Source: Mesorhizobium sp. NZP2077 (GTDB lineage: Bacteria; Pseudomonadota; Alphaproteobacteria; Rhizobiales; Rhizobiaceae). From it: DNA of 64,000 nucleotides. Positions 25,099 through 34,959 of this stretch are shown in pieces. The notes under the pieces are model-generated. The model had not been told where the DNA came from, did no database searches, and was given only the letters and a program-made list of their open reading frames with translations. Positions within the stretch are counted from its first letter, which is position 1. Each line of letters begins with the position of its first letter. The position numbers were made by a program, and so were the translations under genes. Where the stretch lies: NCBI RefSeq assembly GCF_013170805.1, contig NZ_CP051293.1:7074001-7138000 (forward strand), given 5' to 3'.

Positions 25099-25114
25099 TG
25101 TCGCGCACTCGACA
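25099..25114. promoter_or_regulatory. NifA upstream activator sequence (ABC exporter side)
   Basis: Perfect TGT-N10-ACA followed by AACCCGACAG. Confidence 0.65.
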
Positions 25115-25237
25115 AACCCGACAGGACGCCTCGGTCGCGCGGGCGTCCTTGGCGAACGGCCTGACAGGATTGCTCCTCACGCGAGGCGGAATCTACGCCC
25201 GATTCAACGGCGTTCCGCGTTGAACAATTCCCGCCGA

Positions 25238-25253
25238 TGTCGGAAATGCGACA
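25238..25253. promoter_or_regulatory. NifA upstream activator sequence (nifS side)
   Basis: Perfect TGT-N10-ACA, 62 bp upstream of the -24 element at 25300. Confidence 0.7.
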
Positions 25254-25299
25254 TAGCAGTGCTGGAGCCATCATATTGTTTTGAAATGATTCCCTTCTT

Positions 25300-25314
25300 T
25301 GGCACGGTCCATGC
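25300..25314 (+). promoter_or_regulatory. Sigma-54 promoter of the iscN remnant-nifS-nifW operon
   Basis: TGGCAC-N5-ATGC, one mismatch from consensus; the same variant -12 box is used before fixA. Confidence 0.7.
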
Positions 25315-25357
25315 GTAGCTCTTCGCGAACGTGTCCGGCCTGAAGGAGAGACAGTCC

Positions 25358-25509
25358 ATGATCCAGCGCACCGAAAACGCCGTGGCCTAAAGACCGCGCT
25401 TGCCGGGGGCCGAGCCGGCGCAACGCTGGCGCACCAAGGTCGAGACGGGTTACCGCGCCGGCGCCAAGAAGCGCGCAGGCCGAATGTGGCCGCGGCAACT
25501 CCTTCGGCT
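25358..25509 (+). pseudogene. iscN: Internally deleted iscN (HesB/IscA-family) gene
   Basis: After a GGAGAG ribosome binding site the ATG at 25358 begins 'MIQRTENAVA', the HesB/IscA N-terminus, and stops after 10 codons. Just beyond, out of frame, are codons for 'KTALAG' and finally 'CGRGNSFG' plus stop, which matches the HesB C-terminal C-G-C-G-x-S-F with the second Cys replaced. Total about 150 bp versus about 320 bp for an intact gene. In R. etli iscN heads iscN-nifU-nifS. Here nifU is absent too. Confidence 0.6.
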
Positions 25510-25580
25510 AACCATCATCATCATCATGACAGACCGGGCGTGCGCTTTGCGTGATTGCGCTCAGGAGAAGGATCACATCC

Positions 25581-26837
25581 ATGAGACCTGTTTATCTGGA
25601 CAACAACGCAACGACACGGGTCGATCCTGAAGTCGTTCAAGCAATGCTGCCGTTTTTTACCGACCAATTCGGCAACCCTTCGTCGAGCCACGATTTTGGC
25701 GCTTCCGCCGGGGCGGCGGTGAGAAAGGCGCGCCGGCAGGTGCAAACGCTGATCGGCGCGGAGTTCGACGACGAGATCACCTTCACCTCGGGCGGGACGG
25801 AAAGCGACAACGCGGCGATCCTTTCGGCGCTCGAGGTGATGCCTGAGCGCACAGAGATCGTGACTTCCGCAGTCGAGCATTCGGCCGTGCTGACGCTTTG
25901 CGCCGACCTTGAGAAGACGCGCGGCATCAAGGTGCATAGGATCCCGGTGGATCACCACGGCCGGCTCGACTTCGACACCTATAAGGCCGCCCTCACCCCG
26001 CGCGTGGCGATCGTCTCGATCATGTCGGCGAACAACGAGACCGGAACCATCTTCCCGGTGGTGGAGTTTGCTGAGCTGGCCAAGGAAGTCGGCGCCCTTT
26101 TCCATACCGACGCGGTGCAAGCGGTCGGCAAGCTTGCAATCGACTTGAAATCGACGGCAATCGATATGCTGTCTCTGTCTGGTCACAAATTACACGGACC
26201 GAAAGGGGTCGGCGCACTTTATGTAAAGCGGGGCGTCCGCTTCTGTCCGCTGATCAAGGGGGGAGGCCAGGAGGGCAACCGCCGCGCCGGCACGGAGAAT
26301 ACGCCAGGCATCGTCGGTCTCGGCGTGGCCGCCGATCTTGCCTTGAAATTCATGCACGACGCGAACACACGGGTCAAGGCGTTGCGCGACCGCCTGGAGA
26401 AGGAACTTCTCCAGCGCATCCCACACGCCTTCGTCGCCGGCGATTTGCTAAAGCGGTTGCCGAACACCGCAAACATCGCCTTTGAAGATATCGAAGGTGA
26501 GGGCATACTGCATTTCCTCAATCGCGAGGGCATCGCCTGCTCCTCCGGCTCTGCTTGCGCCTGCGGCTCGCTGGAGCCGAGCCACGTCTTGGTGGCGATG
26601 AATATCCCCAATAGCACAGCACACGGCGCAATCCGTTTCTCCTTTTCGCGCAACAACGGCGAGGAGGACGTCGACCGGGTGCTCGAAGTCATGCCCGGGA
26701 TCGTTGAGAAGCTGCGTCAGCTTTCCCCATCTGCCAGCCAGGTCAGAGGACTTCAATCAGCTCCAGGCCTGGGCGACAACGCAAACCCGACCACCGTTTC
26801 GGGCCCAGGAGAATGCAATGCGCAGTTGTTTCGCTGA
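25581..26837 (+). CDS. nifS: Cysteine desulfurase NifS
   Basis: 418 aa from ATG 25581 (AGGAG upstream, 'MRPVYLDNNATTRVDPEVV'). PLP lysine in 'LSLSGHKLHGPKGVGALY', catalytic Cys in 'GIACSSGSACACGSLEPSHVL'. It releases sulfur from cysteine for nitrogenase Fe-S clusters. The C-terminus runs about 30 residues past the conserved end and overlaps nifW by 20 nt. First intact gene after the sigma-54 promoter at 25300. Confidence 0.95.
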   Translation: MRPVYLDNNATTRVDPEVVQAMLPFFTDQFGNPSSSHDFGASAGAAVRKARRQVQTLIGAEFDDEITFTSGGTESDNAAILSALEVMPERTEIVTSAVEHSAVLTLCADLEKTRGIKVHRIPVDHHGRLDFDTYKAALTPRVAIVSIMSANNETGTIFPVVEFAELAKEVGALFHTDAVQAVGKLAIDLKSTAIDMLSLSGHKLHGPKGVGALYVKRGVRFCPLIKGGGQEGNRRAGTENTPGIVGLGVAADLALKFMHDANTRVKALRDRLEKELLQRIPHAFVAGDLLKRLPNTANIAFEDIEGEGILHFLNREGIACSSGSACACGSLEPSHVLVAMNIPNSTAHGAIRFSFSRNNGEEDVDRVLEVMPGIVEKLRQLSPSASQVRGLQSAPGLGDNANPTTVSGPGECNAQLFR

Positions 26838-27201
26838 AAGTCGTGCCATCGATGTCACCGACATCCTCGCCCGGCTGAAGAGCCTGTCGGCTGCGGAGGA
26901 GTTCTTCGCAGTCCTTTGCATCTCTTATGATCCGAAGGTGCTCAATGTCTCACGGCTGCATATCCTCAAGCGCATGGGACAATATCTCGCTGAAGAGGAT
27001 TTCGCCGGTCTTCCCGACGGGGTGATCGCCGCGCGGGCGCGTGCGACGTTGGAACGCGCCTATGAGGATTTCGCGACATCCTCGCCACTCACCCACCGGG
27101 TCTTCAAGGTGCTCAAAGAGCACGATCCCGACAAACCGGCCACTCGGGACCACACCTTTGTCCCGTTCGAGTCGATCCTGAGGCGGTTCGGGACAAAATG
27201 A
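26818..27201 (+). CDS. nifW: Nitrogenase stabilizing/protective protein NifW
   Basis: 127 aa from ATG 26818 (CAGGAG upstream), inside the 3' end of nifS. NifW features: 'DILARLKSLSAAEEFFAVL', 'YDPKVLNVSRLHILKRMGQYL' and 'HRVFKVLKEHD'. It associates with MoFe protein and protects it from oxygen. Confidence 0.93.
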   Translation: MRSCFAESRAIDVTDILARLKSLSAAEEFFAVLCISYDPKVLNVSRLHILKRMGQYLAEEDFAGLPDGVIAARARATLERAYEDFATSSPLTHRVFKVLKEHDPDKPATRDHTFVPFESILRRFGTK

Positions 27202-27226
27202 ACGCGACACTAGTGCGACGCGACAA

Positions 27227-27242
27227 GGTCGAAAAGCCGACA
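27227..27242. promoter_or_regulatory. NifA upstream activator-like site before fixA
   Basis: GGT-N10-ACA (one mismatch) followed by AACCCGG, a flank similar to the other sites; about 90 bp before the -24 box. Confidence 0.5.
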
Positions 27243-27316
27243 AACCCGGTCATCACGACGGCACCTTCGAAACAAACCAACCCCATGTCAAAGGGAACAG
27301 AGCAACGCAAAACGGT

Positions 27317-27331
27317 TGGCACGAATGATGC
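27317..27331 (+). promoter_or_regulatory. Sigma-54 promoter of fixABCX
   Basis: TGGCAC-N5-ATGC, 55 bp before the fixA ATG. It gives fixABCX its own NifA-dependent start besides readthrough from nifS-nifW. Confidence 0.7.
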
Positions 27332-27385
27332 TGCGAAGGAGATGAACGCCAGGGCCGCTTGCGGATTGGAGCCGAGAAAGACGCA

Positions 27386-28237
27386 ATGCACATTGTAATC
27401 TGTATCAAGCAGGTGCCGGACTCCGCGCAGATACGTGTCCACCCGGTGACGAACACGATCATGCGCCAGGGTGTGCCGACCATCATCAACCCTTACGACC
27501 TGTTCGCCCTCGAAGAGGCACTGAGATTGCGCGACGCCCATGGCGGCGAGGTCACCGTGCTTACGATGGGTCCGCCGATGGCAGAAGATGCGCTGCGAAA
27601 GGCGCTCACCTATGGCGCCGACCGCGCGGTACTCTTGACCGACCGCTGTTTTGCCGGCTCCGACACGCTGGCGACGTCCTTCGCGCTTTCTCGCGCAATC
27701 GTGAGAATTGGTGAGACCTTTGGCGCGCCGGACATCGTCTTCGCCGGCAAGCAGACGATTGATGGCGATACCGCCCAGGTCGGGCCCGGCATCGCCAAGC
27801 GCCTCGGCCTCCTGCAGTTCACCTATGTGGCGAAGATCGGCTCTATCGATGTCGATGCGCGCGAGATCACCGTCAAGCGCCGTTCGGAAGGCGGTACGCA
27901 GATGCTGAAAAGCAGGCTGCCTTGCCTCGTCACAATGCTGGAAGGCACCAACGAAATCCGCAGGGGCTCGCTCGACGACGCCATGCGCGCCGCGCGCAGC
28001 CAGATCGTGAAATGGAGCGCGGCCGAAGCTGGCATTGACGACCTCAACAAATGCGGCCTGCGCGGCTCGCCGACGGTCGTCAAGCGCGTTTTCGCCCCAA
28101 CCACGCGGGCGGAAAAGGCGACGCAGATCGACATGACCGACAAGACGCAGCACGACCTCGCTGACGAACTGATCGCCGCAATCTTTACCCGCCAGCCAGC
28201 GCTGGAACACGAACTCGCCTTCGACGGCGGCCAGTGA
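27386..28237 (+). CDS. fixA: Electron transfer flavoprotein beta-type FixA
   Basis: 283 aa from ATG 27386. ETF-beta features: '[20 protein letters not shown]', '[17 protein letters not shown]', '[20 protein letters not shown]' and 'RLPCLVTM'. With FixB it forms the flavoprotein that bifurcates electrons from NADH to ferredoxin/flavodoxin and quinone for nitrogenase. First gene of fixABCX. Confidence 0.95.
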   Translation: MHIVICIKQVPDSAQIRVHPVTNTIMRQGVPTIINPYDLFALEEALRLRDAHGGEVTVLTMGPPMAEDALRKALTYGADRAVLLTDRCFAGSDTLATSFALSRAIVRIGETFGAPDIVFAGKQTIDGDTAQVGPGIAKRLGLLQFTYVAKIGSIDVDAREITVKRRSEGGTQMLKSRLPCLVTMLEGTNEIRRGSLDDAMRAARSQIVKWSAAEAGIDDLNKCGLRGSPTVVKRVFAPTTRAEKATQIDMTDKTQHDLADELIAAIFTRQPALEHELAFDGGQ

Positions 28238-28257
28238 CGGGACGGCAAGGAGAGATG

Positions 28258-29361
28258 ATGTCGAACGCGAACCGCGAAGCCCCTCCTTCCGCCGGCCGTG
28301 CCGGCATCAAGAGGGAATTGCCTGAGCACTTTAGGGACTATCGGCACGTCTGGGTTTTCATCGAACTGGAACGCGGCGAGGTCCATCCCGTGTCCTTCGA
28401 ACTGCTTGGCGAAGGCCGCAAGCTCGCCGACAAGCTAGGCATGCAGCTTGCGGGGATCGTGCTCGGACCGCCGGGTGAGGCCACTCAGCATGCCATTGCC
28501 GAGGCCTTTGCTTACGGCGCCGACCTTGTCTATCTCGTCGAGGCACCGTTGCTTGCCGACTATCGCAACGAGCCTTTCACCAAGGCGATGACGGATCTGG
28601 TCAATACCCACAAGCCGGAGATCCTGCTTCTCGGTGCGACCACGCTCGGCAGGGATCTCGCTGGCTCAGTAGCGACGACCTTGCTGACAGGGCTCACTGC
28701 CGACTGTACCGAACTCGATGTTGTCGACGGTTCGCTCGCCGCGACCCGTCCGACTTTCGGCGGTTCCTTGCTATGCACGATCTATACGCTCAACTACCGG
28801 CCGCAGATGGCCACCGTACGACCGAGGGTTATGGCCATGCCACCGCGGACGGATAAGCCGGTCGGGCGTGTCATCCGGCACAAGCTGTCAATGACCGAGG
28901 AAGAGATCATCACCAAAGTCCTTGGCTTCAACCTCGATCGCCAATCGGCAAAGGCAAATCTCGCCTACGCCGACATCGTGGTTGCCGGAGGCCTCGGTCT
29001 CGGCTCAGCGGAGAATTTGCAGCTTGTGAAGAATCTAGCGCGGGCAATCGGCGCCGAATATGGCTGTTCGCGCCCGCTGGTCCAGAAGGGCTGGATGCCG
29101 GCCGATCGGCAGGTTGGCCAAACGGGCAAGACCATCCGGCCAAAGCTCTATATAGCGGCCGGGATTTCCGGCGCCATTCAGCATCGGGTTGGCGTGGAGG
29201 GGGCTGATTTGATCGTAGCCATCAACACCGACCCGAACGCCCCGATCTTCGACTTTGCCCACCTCGGCATCGTCACCGATGCAATCCGTTTCCTGCCGGC
29301 ATTGACGGAAGCTTTCACCCGGCGGCTGTCGCCGCATAGCCACGACAAGCTTGCGAGCTAA
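28258..29361 (+). CDS. fixB: Electron transfer flavoprotein alpha-type FixB
   Basis: 367 aa. ATG 28258 is chosen (AAGGAG 5 nt upstream); an ATG one codon earlier and a GTG overlapping the fixA stop are alternatives. The N-terminal part carries '[27 protein letters not shown]'. The FAD-binding C-terminus has '[21 protein letters not shown]' and '[40 protein letters not shown]' in sequence. Partner of FixA. Confidence 0.95.
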   Translation: MSNANREAPPSAGRAGIKRELPEHFRDYRHVWVFIELERGEVHPVSFELLGEGRKLADKLGMQLAGIVLGPPGEATQHAIAEAFAYGADLVYLVEAPLLADYRNEPFTKAMTDLVNTHKPEILLLGATTLGRDLAGSVATTLLTGLTADCTELDVVDGSLAATRPTFGGSLLCTIYTLNYRPQMATVRPRVMAMPPRTDKPVGRVIRHKLSMTEEEIITKVLGFNLDRQSAKANLAYADIVVAGGLGLGSAENLQLVKNLARAIGAEYGCSRPLVQKGWMPADRQVGQTGKTIRPKLYIAAGISGAIQHRVGVEGADLIVAINTDPNAPIFDFAHLGIVTDAIRFLPALTEAFTRRLSPHSHDKLAS

Positions 29362-29372
29362 GGGAGACGGCC

Positions 29373-30680
29373 ATGATCGAGGAAGAATTCGACGCCATCG
29401 TCGTCGGGGCCGGTATGTCCGGAAACGCGGCCGCCTACACCATGGCAAGCCAGGGCCTGACGGTGCTGCAGTTGGAGCGCGGCGAGTATCCGGGCTCCAA
29501 GAATGTCCAGGGCGCCATCATGTACGCCGACATGTTGGAGCAAATCATTCCGGATTTCCGGGATGATGCACCTCTCGAGCGGCATCTGGTCGAGCAGCGA
29601 TTCTGGGTGATGGACGACACCTCCCACACCGGGATGCAGTATCGATCGGACGATTTCAACGAGGCGAAGCCCAATCGCTACACGATCATCCGCGCCCAAT
29701 TCGACAAGTGGTTTTCGCGCAAGGTGCGCCAAGCCGGCGCGACGGTGCTGTGCGAGACGACGGTGACCGAACTTGTCCGCAGTGCCAGCGGCAAGGTGAT
29801 CGGCGTGCGCACCGACCGGGCTGGCGGGCCGATCTACGCGGACGTCGTCGTGCTCGCAGAAGGTGTCAACGGGCTGCTCGGTACACGGGCCGGTCTGCGC
29901 AAGATGCCGAAGCCAGAAAGCGTGGCGCTCGCTGTCAAGGAAATGCATTTTCTACCCGATGAGGTCATTGAGCAGCGGTTCGGCCTCCAGGGCGACGAAG
30001 GCTGCGTGATCGAAGCGGCGGGCACGATTTCCCGCAGCATGGCCGGACTGGCCTTCCTCTACACCAACAAGGAGTCGATCTCTCTCGGCATCGGCTGCCT
30101 CGTCTCCGATTTCGCCCAGACAATGGAGAGCCCTTACGTCCTCCTCGACGCCTTCAAAAACCATGCTTCGATCCGGCCGCTGATCGCGGGCTCGGAAGTC
30201 AAGGAGTATTCCGCGCATCTCATTCCCGAAGGTGGCTACAAGGCAATTCCGCAGCTCTTCGGCGACGGTTGGGTGGCGGTCGGTGATGCCGCCCAACTGA
30301 ACAACGCTATCCACCGCGAGGGTTCGAACCTCGCCATGACTTCCGGCCGCATCGCGGGCGAGGCAATCATTGAGATCAAGGGCCGCAACCAGCCGATGAT
30401 CAGGAGGAACCTCGCCCTCTACAAGACCATGCTGGACAAGTCCTTTGTAGTCAAAGACCTGATGAAATATAAGGACATGCCGGCCCTGATACACACCAAT
30501 TCCCGCAATTTCTTCATGACTTACCCGCAGTTAATGTCGCAGGCCGCGCAGAACTTCATGCGGGTCGACGGCACCCCGAAAATCGAGAAGGAAAAGGCGA
30601 CCACTGCTGCCTTCATCAAGGCGCGTTCGCGCTGGGGGCTGATCAGCGATGTGGTCCGCCTGGCACTCGCGTGGCGCTGA
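29373..30680 (+). CDS. fixC: Flavoprotein FixC (ETF:quinone oxidoreductase type)
   Basis: 435 aa. N-terminal FAD motif '[19 protein letters not shown]', '[18 protein letters not shown]', and the second FAD motif '[13 protein letters not shown]'. It accepts electrons from FixAB and passes one branch to quinone and the other towards FixX. AGGGAGA precedes the ATG, 11 nt after the fixB stop. Confidence 0.95.
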   Translation: MIEEEFDAIVVGAGMSGNAAAYTMASQGLTVLQLERGEYPGSKNVQGAIMYADMLEQIIPDFRDDAPLERHLVEQRFWVMDDTSHTGMQYRSDDFNEAKPNRYTIIRAQFDKWFSRKVRQAGATVLCETTVTELVRSASGKVIGVRTDRAGGPIYADVVVLAEGVNGLLGTRAGLRKMPKPESVALAVKEMHFLPDEVIEQRFGLQGDEGCVIEAAGTISRSMAGLAFLYTNKESISLGIGCLVSDFAQTMESPYVLLDAFKNHASIRPLIAGSEVKEYSAHLIPEGGYKAIPQLFGDGWVAVGDAAQLNNAIHREGSNLAMTSGRIAGEAIIEIKGRNQPMIRRNLALYKTMLDKSFVVKDLMKYKDMPALIHTNSRNFFMTYPQLMSQAAQNFMRVDGTPKIEKEKATTAAFIKARSRWGLISDVVRLALAWR

Positions 30681-30692
30681 AGGAGAAACAGG

Positions 30693-30992
30693 ATGACGAT
30701 GGCCGTGACGAAGTTACGTGTCGAGGAGAAGCTTTATCAGAATCGCTATCTGGTCGATCCGGGCCGCCCGCATATCAAAGTGCGACCGCACGAGAGGCCG
30801 AGCGCGAACCTGCTCGCGCTGACACACATCTGCCCGGCCAAGTGCTATGAGTTGAACGACAAGGGACAGGTGGAGACGACTTCCGACGGCTGCATGGAAT
30901 GCGGCACCTGTCGCGTGCTGTGCGAGGCCAGCGGTGAGATCGTATGGAACTACCCGCGCGGCGGCTTTGGCGTTCTCTTCAAGTTTGGATGA
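30693..30992 (+). CDS. fixX: Ferredoxin-like protein FixX
   Basis: 99 aa, with the cysteines 'ICPAKCYEL' and '[23 protein letters not shown]' arranged for one 4Fe-4S cluster, as in FixX proteins. The ATG follows GGAG, 12 nt after fixC. Electron carrier of the FixABCX complex. Confidence 0.93.
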   Translation: MTMAVTKLRVEEKLYQNRYLVDPGRPHIKVRPHERPSANLLALTHICPAKCYELNDKGQVETTSDGCMECGTCRVLCEASGEIVWNYPRGGFGVLFKFG

Positions 30993-31150
30993 CTGGCGCA
31001 AAGAGCGAGAAACGAGAGGCTCGCAATTGCGGTCAAGACCGCCAATATCGTTCAAAATTGCCCGAAAAGCTGAAAATACTATGTTTCTGGAACTCGAAAT
31101 ACAAAAAAGGGGTTGGGAGGAGCACCTTGGACAACCCTTGAGGTGTTTGC

Positions 31151-32911
31151 ATGGCTCACATGCTTCCAGATCAGGTCGGTGAAATTGTATCTCGGAACAC
31201 CCCGCCTGAACCTGCGGTCGAAGCGGCGCGCAATGCGGACAGCTGGCTCAGGGGAGTCTACGAGATATCGAAGATTCTGACTGCCCCGACCCGGCTGGAG
31301 ATTACGCTTGCCAATGTCGCGAATATCCTCTCCTCGTTTGTGCAAATGCGTCATGGCGCAATCGTCGTCCTGGACGCTGAAGGAGAGCCGCAGATTAGCG
31401 CAACTACCGGCGGCGCTGTGCCTCGGTCAGCCATCGGCAGTGTCATACCCCAGGCCGTAATAGACAAAATCGTCGCTACTGGAGTGCCGATCGTCATACA
31501 AGACACAAACACGTCGGAGCTGTTTCAGGCTGATCCTCAATCGACCAGCGGCACGATCGCAACTGCGTTTATCGGTGTCCCGCTAAAGGCTGAGGAAAAG
31601 ATCTTCGGGACGCTGTCGATCGACCGCGTCAGGAACGGTACCACCGAGTTCCGTTACGAGGAGGACTTACGTTTCCTGGCCATGGTCGCCAATCTGGTCG
31701 GCCGGACCATTCGCCTGCATCGCACTTTGAGCACAGCTGGTCAGCGACTTATCGAGAAGCAATCGAGACCAGAGCAGTCGCTCGACGAGGACAGGACCCA
31801 TCCGGCCCGACATCCGCATGTCAAGGTCGACGGAATCATCGGAGAAAGTCCCGCACTCAAGCAAGTGCTGGAGATCGTCTCGGTCGTGGCCAGGACCAAT
31901 TCCACCGTGCTTCTGCGAGGCGAAAGCGGTACCGGCAAGGAGTTCTTTGCACAGGCCATCCATAGGCTTTCACATCGGAGGGAGAAATCCTTCGTCAAAT
32001 TGAACTGCGCCGCACTGCCCGAAAGCGTCTTGGAATCGGAGCTCTTTGGCCACGAGAAGGGCGCCTTCACCGGAGCTATCCTGCAGCGCGCCGGCCGGTT
32101 CGAATTGGCGAATGGCGGAACCCTGCTGCTTGATGAAATCGGCGAGATTTCGCCTGCCTTTCAAGCCAAGCTATTGCGCGTCTTGCAGGAAGGAGAACTG
32201 GAGCGAGTGGGCGGCACCAGGACCCTAAAAGTTGACGTGCGGCTCATATGCGCCACCAACAAGGACCTCGAGACGGCTGTCCGGAATGGAGAGTTCAGGG
32301 CCGACCTTTATTACCGCATCAATGTGGTGCCAATAGTCCTGCCTCCCCTCAGAGAGCGGCCGGGCGATATTCCACGCCTTGCCAAAACTCTCCTCGATAG
32401 ATTCAACAAGGAGAACCATCGCGATCTTGCCTTCACGCCGTCGGCGCTTGACCTGATCTCGCAATGCTATTTCCCTGGCAACGTGCGTGAGTTGGAGAAT
32501 TGTGTGCGACGGACGGCCACACTTGCGCGTTCAATGACAATAACTCCGTCGGATTTCGCCTGCCAGAACAGCCAGTGCCTTTCTTCGCTTCTGTGGAAAG
32601 GAGTCGGCCGTTCGCACGGCGCCTATGCCGTCGACGAGTTCGCACGTGGCAATATGATGCCGGTTGGATCGCCGCTGCCTGCCATGCGAGTCGGCCCCTC
32701 CCAGAATGAGGCATCGCCCGGCGAGACCTGCGACCCCAACCATCCAGCTTGCCCAGCAATGAACCAGCGTCTGACGGAACGCGACCGACTGATCGATGCG
32801 ATGGAGAAAGCCGGCTGGGTTCAGGCCAAGGCGGCTCGTTTCCTCGGTCTCACGCCGCGGCAGGTCGGCTATGCTCTGCGCCGGCATCATATCGAAGTGA
32901 AGAAGTTCTAA
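31151..32911 (+). CDS. nifA: Nif-specific sigma-54 activator NifA (copy 1)
   Basis: 586 aa. N-terminal GAF domain (about 30-195), AAA+ domain with Walker A 'GESGTGKE', the sigma-54 contact loop 'GAFTGA' and 'LLLDEIGEI', then a Cys-containing linker ('ACQNSQCLS', 'TCDPNHPACP') and the C-terminal Fis-type helix-turn-helix 'VQAKAARFLGLTPRQVGYALRR'. The linker cysteines are typical of oxygen-sensitive alphaproteobacterial NifA. Start ATG follows GAGGTG. Placed between fixX and nifB as in many rhizobia; in M. loti R7A the equivalent copy is dispensable. Confidence 0.95.
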   Translation: MAHMLPDQVGEIVSRNTPPEPAVEAARNADSWLRGVYEISKILTAPTRLEITLANVANILSSFVQMRHGAIVVLDAEGEPQISATTGGAVPRSAIGSVIPQAVIDKIVATGVPIVIQDTNTSELFQADPQSTSGTIATAFIGVPLKAEEKIFGTLSIDRVRNGTTEFRYEEDLRFLAMVANLVGRTIRLHRTLSTAGQRLIEKQSRPEQSLDEDRTHPARHPHVKVDGIIGESPALKQVLEIVSVVARTNSTVLLRGESGTGKEFFAQAIHRLSHRREKSFVKLNCAALPESVLESELFGHEKGAFTGAILQRAGRFELANGGTLLLDEIGEISPAFQAKLLRVLQEGELERVGGTRTLKVDVRLICATNKDLETAVRNGEFRADLYYRINVVPIVLPPLRERPGDIPRLAKTLLDRFNKENHRDLAFTPSALDLISQCYFPGNVRELENCVRRTATLARSMTITPSDFACQNSQCLSSLLWKGVGRSHGAYAVDEFARGNMMPVGSPLPAMRVGPSQNEASPGETCDPNHPACPAMNQRLTERDRLIDAMEKAGWVQAKAARFLGLTPRQVGYALRRHHIEVKKF

Positions 32912-33004
32912 CGCCATTGATGACACCACATTTGGGAGCGCGGTTGCTGCCCGCACCGGGCGTAACTGAGACAAGACGTCCCTTTTCGCGTTGCTTTTGA
33001 CCGT

Positions 33005-33020
33005 TGTCGGCGACCTGACA
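33005..33020. promoter_or_regulatory. NifA upstream activator sequence before nifB
   Basis: Perfect TGT-N10-ACA, 85 bp upstream of the -24 element. Confidence 0.75.
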
Positions 33021-33104
33021 AAACCGTGTCGCAGGAAACGGACACAATTGGACACAAAAGGCCGACGTAAAGCCAGCATGACGGATAAAGACCGCTTTTC
33101 GAGT

Positions 33105-33119
33105 TGGCATATCTCTTGC
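33105..33119 (+). promoter_or_regulatory. Sigma-54 promoter of nifB-fdxN-nifZ-nifT
   Basis: TGGCAT-N5-TTGC. Transcription should begin near 33131, which rules out the upstream in-frame ATG (33104) as the nifB start. Confidence 0.8.
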
Positions 33120-33160
33120 GCTCTGAAGTGCGATGTTCACACCACGCACGGAGCCGTTCG

Positions 33161-34642
33161 ATGTCCGCACCGATGATTTCGCTACAGAGCCTTTCCGGCA
33201 CGACTGTCTTCGATCAGTTGCCGGCGGGAGCGAAATCCGGTGCCTGCGCATCTTCATCCTGCGGCTCCTCCGCAAAGCCGCACGAGATGGACTCGGCTGT
33301 CTGGGAGAAGATCAAGGATCATCCCTGCTTTTCAGAGGAAGCGCACCACTATTTCGCGCGCATGCATGTGGCGGTCGCCCCAGCCTGCAATATTCAATGC
33401 AACTACTGCAATCGCAAATATGACTGCGCCAACGAAAGCCGGCCTGGGGTGGTTTCGGAAAGGCTGACGCCCGACCAGGCGCTGCGCAAGGTGATCGGGG
33501 TTGCCAACGAAGTGCCGCAGCTTTCCGTGCTTGGCATCGCCGGACCGGGCGATGCCTGTTACGACTGGAAAAACACAAAGGCGACATTCGAACGGGTCGC
33601 CAAGGAAATCGCCGACATCAAGCTGTGCATCTCAACCAACGGGCTCGCGCTGCCAGACCGCGTCGCCGAGCTTGCCGAAATGAATGTCGATCACGTGACG
33701 ATCACCATCAACATGGTCGACCCGCGGATCGGTGCCAAGATCTATCCATGGATCTTCTATGACAACCGCCGTTATACCGGCGTTGAGGCAGCCACGATCC
33801 TGCACGAACGACAGATGTCGGGGCTGGAGATGCTGACGGCGCGCGGCATCCTCACCAAGATCAATTCGGTGATGATCCCCGGCGTAAACGATGAGCACCT
33901 GATCGAGGTGAATAAATGGGTCAAGGAGCGCGGCGCGTTCCTGCACAATGTCATGCCGCTGATTTCCGACCCGGCACACGGTACGCATTACGGCCTGAGC
34001 GGGCAGCGCGGCCCCAAGGCAATGGAGCTGAAGGCCCTTCAGGATCGTCTCGAAGGCGGCGCCAAGTTGATGCGCCACTGCCGGCAGTGCCGGGCCGATG
34101 CTGTCGGCCTGCTCGGCGAGGATCGTGGCCAGGAATTCACGCTCGACCGGCTTCCCGACAAGGTCACGTACGACGCCAGCAAGCGCGAGACATATCGGGC
34201 AGTGGTCGCTCGCGAGCGGGGCGACCGCATGGCGGCCAAGAGCGAGGCGCTCGGGATGGTCAAGACCGCGGGCTCCGGCAAATCGCTTCTGGTCGCGGTG
34301 GCGACCAAGGGTGGCGGCCGCATCAACGAACATTTCGGCCATGCGAAGGAATTCCAGGTTTATGAGGCCTCGCCGAAAGGGATCAGCTTCGTCGGTCATC
34401 GCAAGGTCGAGCAGTATTGCCTCGGCGGCCGGGCCGAGGACAAGAGCCTCGACGGCGTCATCTCTACGCTCGAAGGCGTAGACATCGTGCTGTGCGCGAG
34501 AATTGGAAATTGCCCCAAGGATCGTCTCAAGGAAGGTGGGATCCGAGCAACGGATGCTTACGGGTATGACTACATCGAGACCGCGATCGGCGCGCTTTAC
34601 GCCGCCGAGTTTGGGAGTGAGCCACTGGCTGCGACGGCCTGA
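33161..34642 (+). CDS. nifB: FeMo-cofactor biosynthesis radical SAM protein NifB
   Basis: 493 aa; ATG 33161 has GGAG upstream and lies downstream of the promoter. Radical SAM motif '[18 protein letters not shown]' (C-x3-C-x2-C), '[11 protein letters not shown]', '[12 protein letters not shown]', and a C-terminal NifX-like domain ('[27 protein letters not shown]'). It builds the NifB-co 8Fe-9S-C core of FeMo-co. Confidence 0.96.
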   Translation: MSAPMISLQSLSGTTVFDQLPAGAKSGACASSSCGSSAKPHEMDSAVWEKIKDHPCFSEEAHHYFARMHVAVAPACNIQCNYCNRKYDCANESRPGVVSERLTPDQALRKVIGVANEVPQLSVLGIAGPGDACYDWKNTKATFERVAKEIADIKLCISTNGLALPDRVAELAEMNVDHVTITINMVDPRIGAKIYPWIFYDNRRYTGVEAATILHERQMSGLEMLTARGILTKINSVMIPGVNDEHLIEVNKWVKERGAFLHNVMPLISDPAHGTHYGLSGQRGPKAMELKALQDRLEGGAKLMRHCRQCRADAVGLLGEDRGQEFTLDRLPDKVTYDASKRETYRAVVARERGDRMAAKSEALGMVKTAGSGKSLLVAVATKGGGRINEHFGHAKEFQVYEASPKGISFVGHRKVEQYCLGGRAEDKSLDGVISTLEGVDIVLCARIGNCPKDRLKEGGIRATDAYGYDYIETAIGALYAAEFGSEPLAATA

Positions 34643-34674
34643 GCCGCCTCATTCTAACCGAACCGGAGTTGAAA

Positions 34675-34869
34675 ATGGCCTTTAAGATCATCGCTTCCCA
34701 ATGCACCCAGTGCGGTGCCTGTGAGTTTGAATGCCCTTCGGGCGCGATCAAGTTCAAGGGCGAGACCTACGTGATCGATCCGATAAAGTGCACCGAATGC
34801 GAGGGGACCTTCGAAACGCAGCAATGCGCCTCGGTATGTCCGGTGTCGAAAACTTGCGTCCCCGCCTGA
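34675..34869 (+). CDS. fdxN: 2[4Fe-4S] ferredoxin FdxN
   Basis: 64 aa from ATG 34675 (CCGGAG upstream; a TTG lies two codons earlier). Motif 1 '[12 protein letters not shown]' and motif 2 '[18 protein letters not shown]', with the long insert in the second motif that is typical of FdxN. Follows nifB, where it supplies electrons for NifB or nitrogenase. Confidence 0.94.
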   Translation: MAFKIIASQCTQCGACEFECPSGAIKFKGETYVIDPIKCTECEGTFETQQCASVCPVSKTCVPA

Positions 34870-34959
34870 CCTCCATTTCGGCTACCGACACGGTCGAGGC
34901 GCCTCCGCAGGACCATTGACCTCCTGTTGGAAAGCTGCAGCCGAGAGAAAGGAACGGCC

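Noticed and set aside
25536..25580. CATCATCAT-rich stretch before nifS as a repeat or regulatory element
   Set aside because: A short ATC run (25513-25526) only; no repeat array.
27113..28210. Minus-strand frame of 365 codons opposite fixA
   Set aside because: Shadow of fixA, which has clear ETF motifs.
33025..33044. Second NifA-like site before nifB
   Set aside because: TGT and ACA are 12 nt apart rather than 10.
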